Positions 5,855 through 6,530 of a stretch of DNA of 6,530 bases are shown here, piece after piece. This stretch comes from Oscillospiraceae bacterium. GTDB taxonomy: Bacteria; Bacillota; Clostridia; Oscillospirales; Acutalibacteraceae. The notes beneath the pieces are model-generated. The model was not told the origin of the DNA. It saw only the letters and a list, made by a program, of their open reading frames with translations, and did not search any database. Position numbers and translations under genes: made by a program. How positions within the stretch are numbered: the first letter of the stretch is position 1; the number at the start of each line of letters is the position of its first letter. The stretch spans positions 1 to 6,530 of the forward strand of contig CACZON010000210.1 of the NCBI GenBank assembly GCA_902782805.1, written 5' to 3'.

Positions 5855-6530
5855 ATGGTAATTAAAATTCTGATGCTCGTCGTCTTCTTCGGCGCTATGA
5901 TCGCGGTCGGCATCTACTGCCGCCGCAACGCAACCGACGTCAACGGTTTCGTTCTTGGCGGAAGAAGCGTTGGCCCCTGGCTGACTGCCTTCGCCTACGG
6001 AACCTCGTATTTTTCCGCGGTTATCTTCGTCGGCTATGCCGGACAGTTCGGTTGGAAATACGGAATCGCCGCCACCTGGATCGGCCTGGGCAACGCCTTT
6101 ATCGGTTCGCTGCTCGCCTGGGCGGTGCTCGGAAGACGCACGCGCGTTATGACGCAGCATCTTTCCTCTTCAACGATGCCGGAATTTTTCGGCCGCCGCT
6201 TCGATTCGAAAGCGCTGAAAATCGGCGCTTCCGTGATCATCTTCGTTTTCCTGATCCCCTATACCGCTTCGCTTTACAACGGACTTTCGCGCCTCTTCTC
6301 CATGGCGTTCTCGATCGATTATTCCGTCTGCATCATCTTAATGGCGATCCTGACCGGAATTTACGTGATCGCCGGCGGCTATATGGCAACCGCGATCAAT
6401 GATTTCATACAGGGCATTATCATGCTGATCGGCATTGTCGCCATCATCGCTTCAGTCCTGAAGATCAACGGCGGCTTCCTCGGCTCCCTCGATGCCCTTT
6501 CCAAGGTAGAGGATGCCTCTGTATCAAGTG
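5855..6530 (+). CDS. Sodium:solute symporter (SSS family), N-terminal part
   Basis: This is a membrane transporter that would couple solute uptake to sodium entry. The first 225 residues are in the window and the frame stays open to the right edge; family members are usually about 450-550 residues. AGGAG at 5841-5845 lies 9 bases before ATG 5855. The first helix is at about 3-21, followed by the family motif FVLGGRSVGPWLTAFAYGTS (32-51), further helices at about 53-65, 71-92, 122-140, 157-174 and 183-202, and the SSS signature region GGYMATAINDFIQG at 174-187. The PutP sodium-site region SAGASDMSG is here AYGTSYFSA, so Tyr52 stands where PutP has Asp55. The substrate cannot be told from this part: amino acids, sugars, sialic acid and pantothenate are all carried by this family. 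It is transcribed away from oppA. Confidence 0.93.
   Translation, partial: MVIKILMLVVFFGAMIAVGIYCRRNATDVNGFVLGGRSVGPWLTAFAYGTSYFSAVIFVGYAGQFGWKYGIAATWIGLGNAFIGSLLAWAVLGRRTRVMTQHLSSSTMPEFFGRRFDSKALKIGASVIIFVFLIPYTASLYNGLSRLFSMAFSIDYSVCIILMAILTGIYVIAGGYMATAINDFIQGIIMLIGIVAIIASVLKINGGFLGSLDALSKVEDASVSS

Noticed and set aside
5771..6240. Minus-strand frames over the start of the symporter gene
   Set aside because: They overlap the symporter coding frame, which has a good ribosome binding site and the SSS motifs; the antisense translations show nothing recognisable.

Overview
The window looks like part of a Bacillota (Clostridia-type, probably gut or rumen) chromosome. The reasons are a Gram-positive style lipoprotein, strong Shine-Dalgarno sites, intrinsic terminators, about 50% GC in genes against AT-rich intergenic DNA, and an oligopeptide transporter of the streptococcal Ami type. 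No RNA gene, mobile element or CRISPR array is visible.

Layout. The left four fifths (1-5303) is a minus-strand oligopeptide ABC transporter operon, read from right to left: oppA (binding lipoprotein, 5303-3045), oppB (permease with a large external domain, 2824-1256), oppC (second permease, 1251-274) and oppD (ATPase, start at 261, cut by the window edge after Walker A). A 220-bp gap between oppA and oppB holds a 15-bp hairpin and a terminator-like hairpin with a U-run. These probably let the binding protein be made in excess over the membrane complex. oppB, oppC and oppD are tightly packed, with each Shine-Dalgarno overlapping or touching the preceding stop codon. A 551-bp AT-rich divergent region (5304-5854) separates oppA from a plus-strand sodium:solute symporter gene (5855 onward), which runs off the right edge.

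Main discovery. The substrate-binding protein appears to be circularly permuted. Its old C-terminal segment (in AmiA, the roughly 110-120 residues after the 'WGPDYxDPxTYL' motif) is absent from the C-terminus. A recognisable counterpart sits at the N-terminus, after the lipobox and a Ser/Glu/Pro linker and before the normal N-terminal strand of the fold. The gene therefore looks C-terminally truncated and N-terminally extended at once, but the fold should be complete. The comparison uses AmiA sequence recalled from memory and needs an alignment or structure model to confirm.

Together, OppA captures peptides outside the membrane, OppB and OppC form the channel, and OppD (with a presumed OppF to the left of the window) powers import. 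The divergent symporter is probably a separate nutrient uptake gene; it may share the control region, which contains a perfect 10-bp-arm palindrome with a TATAAT in each direction.
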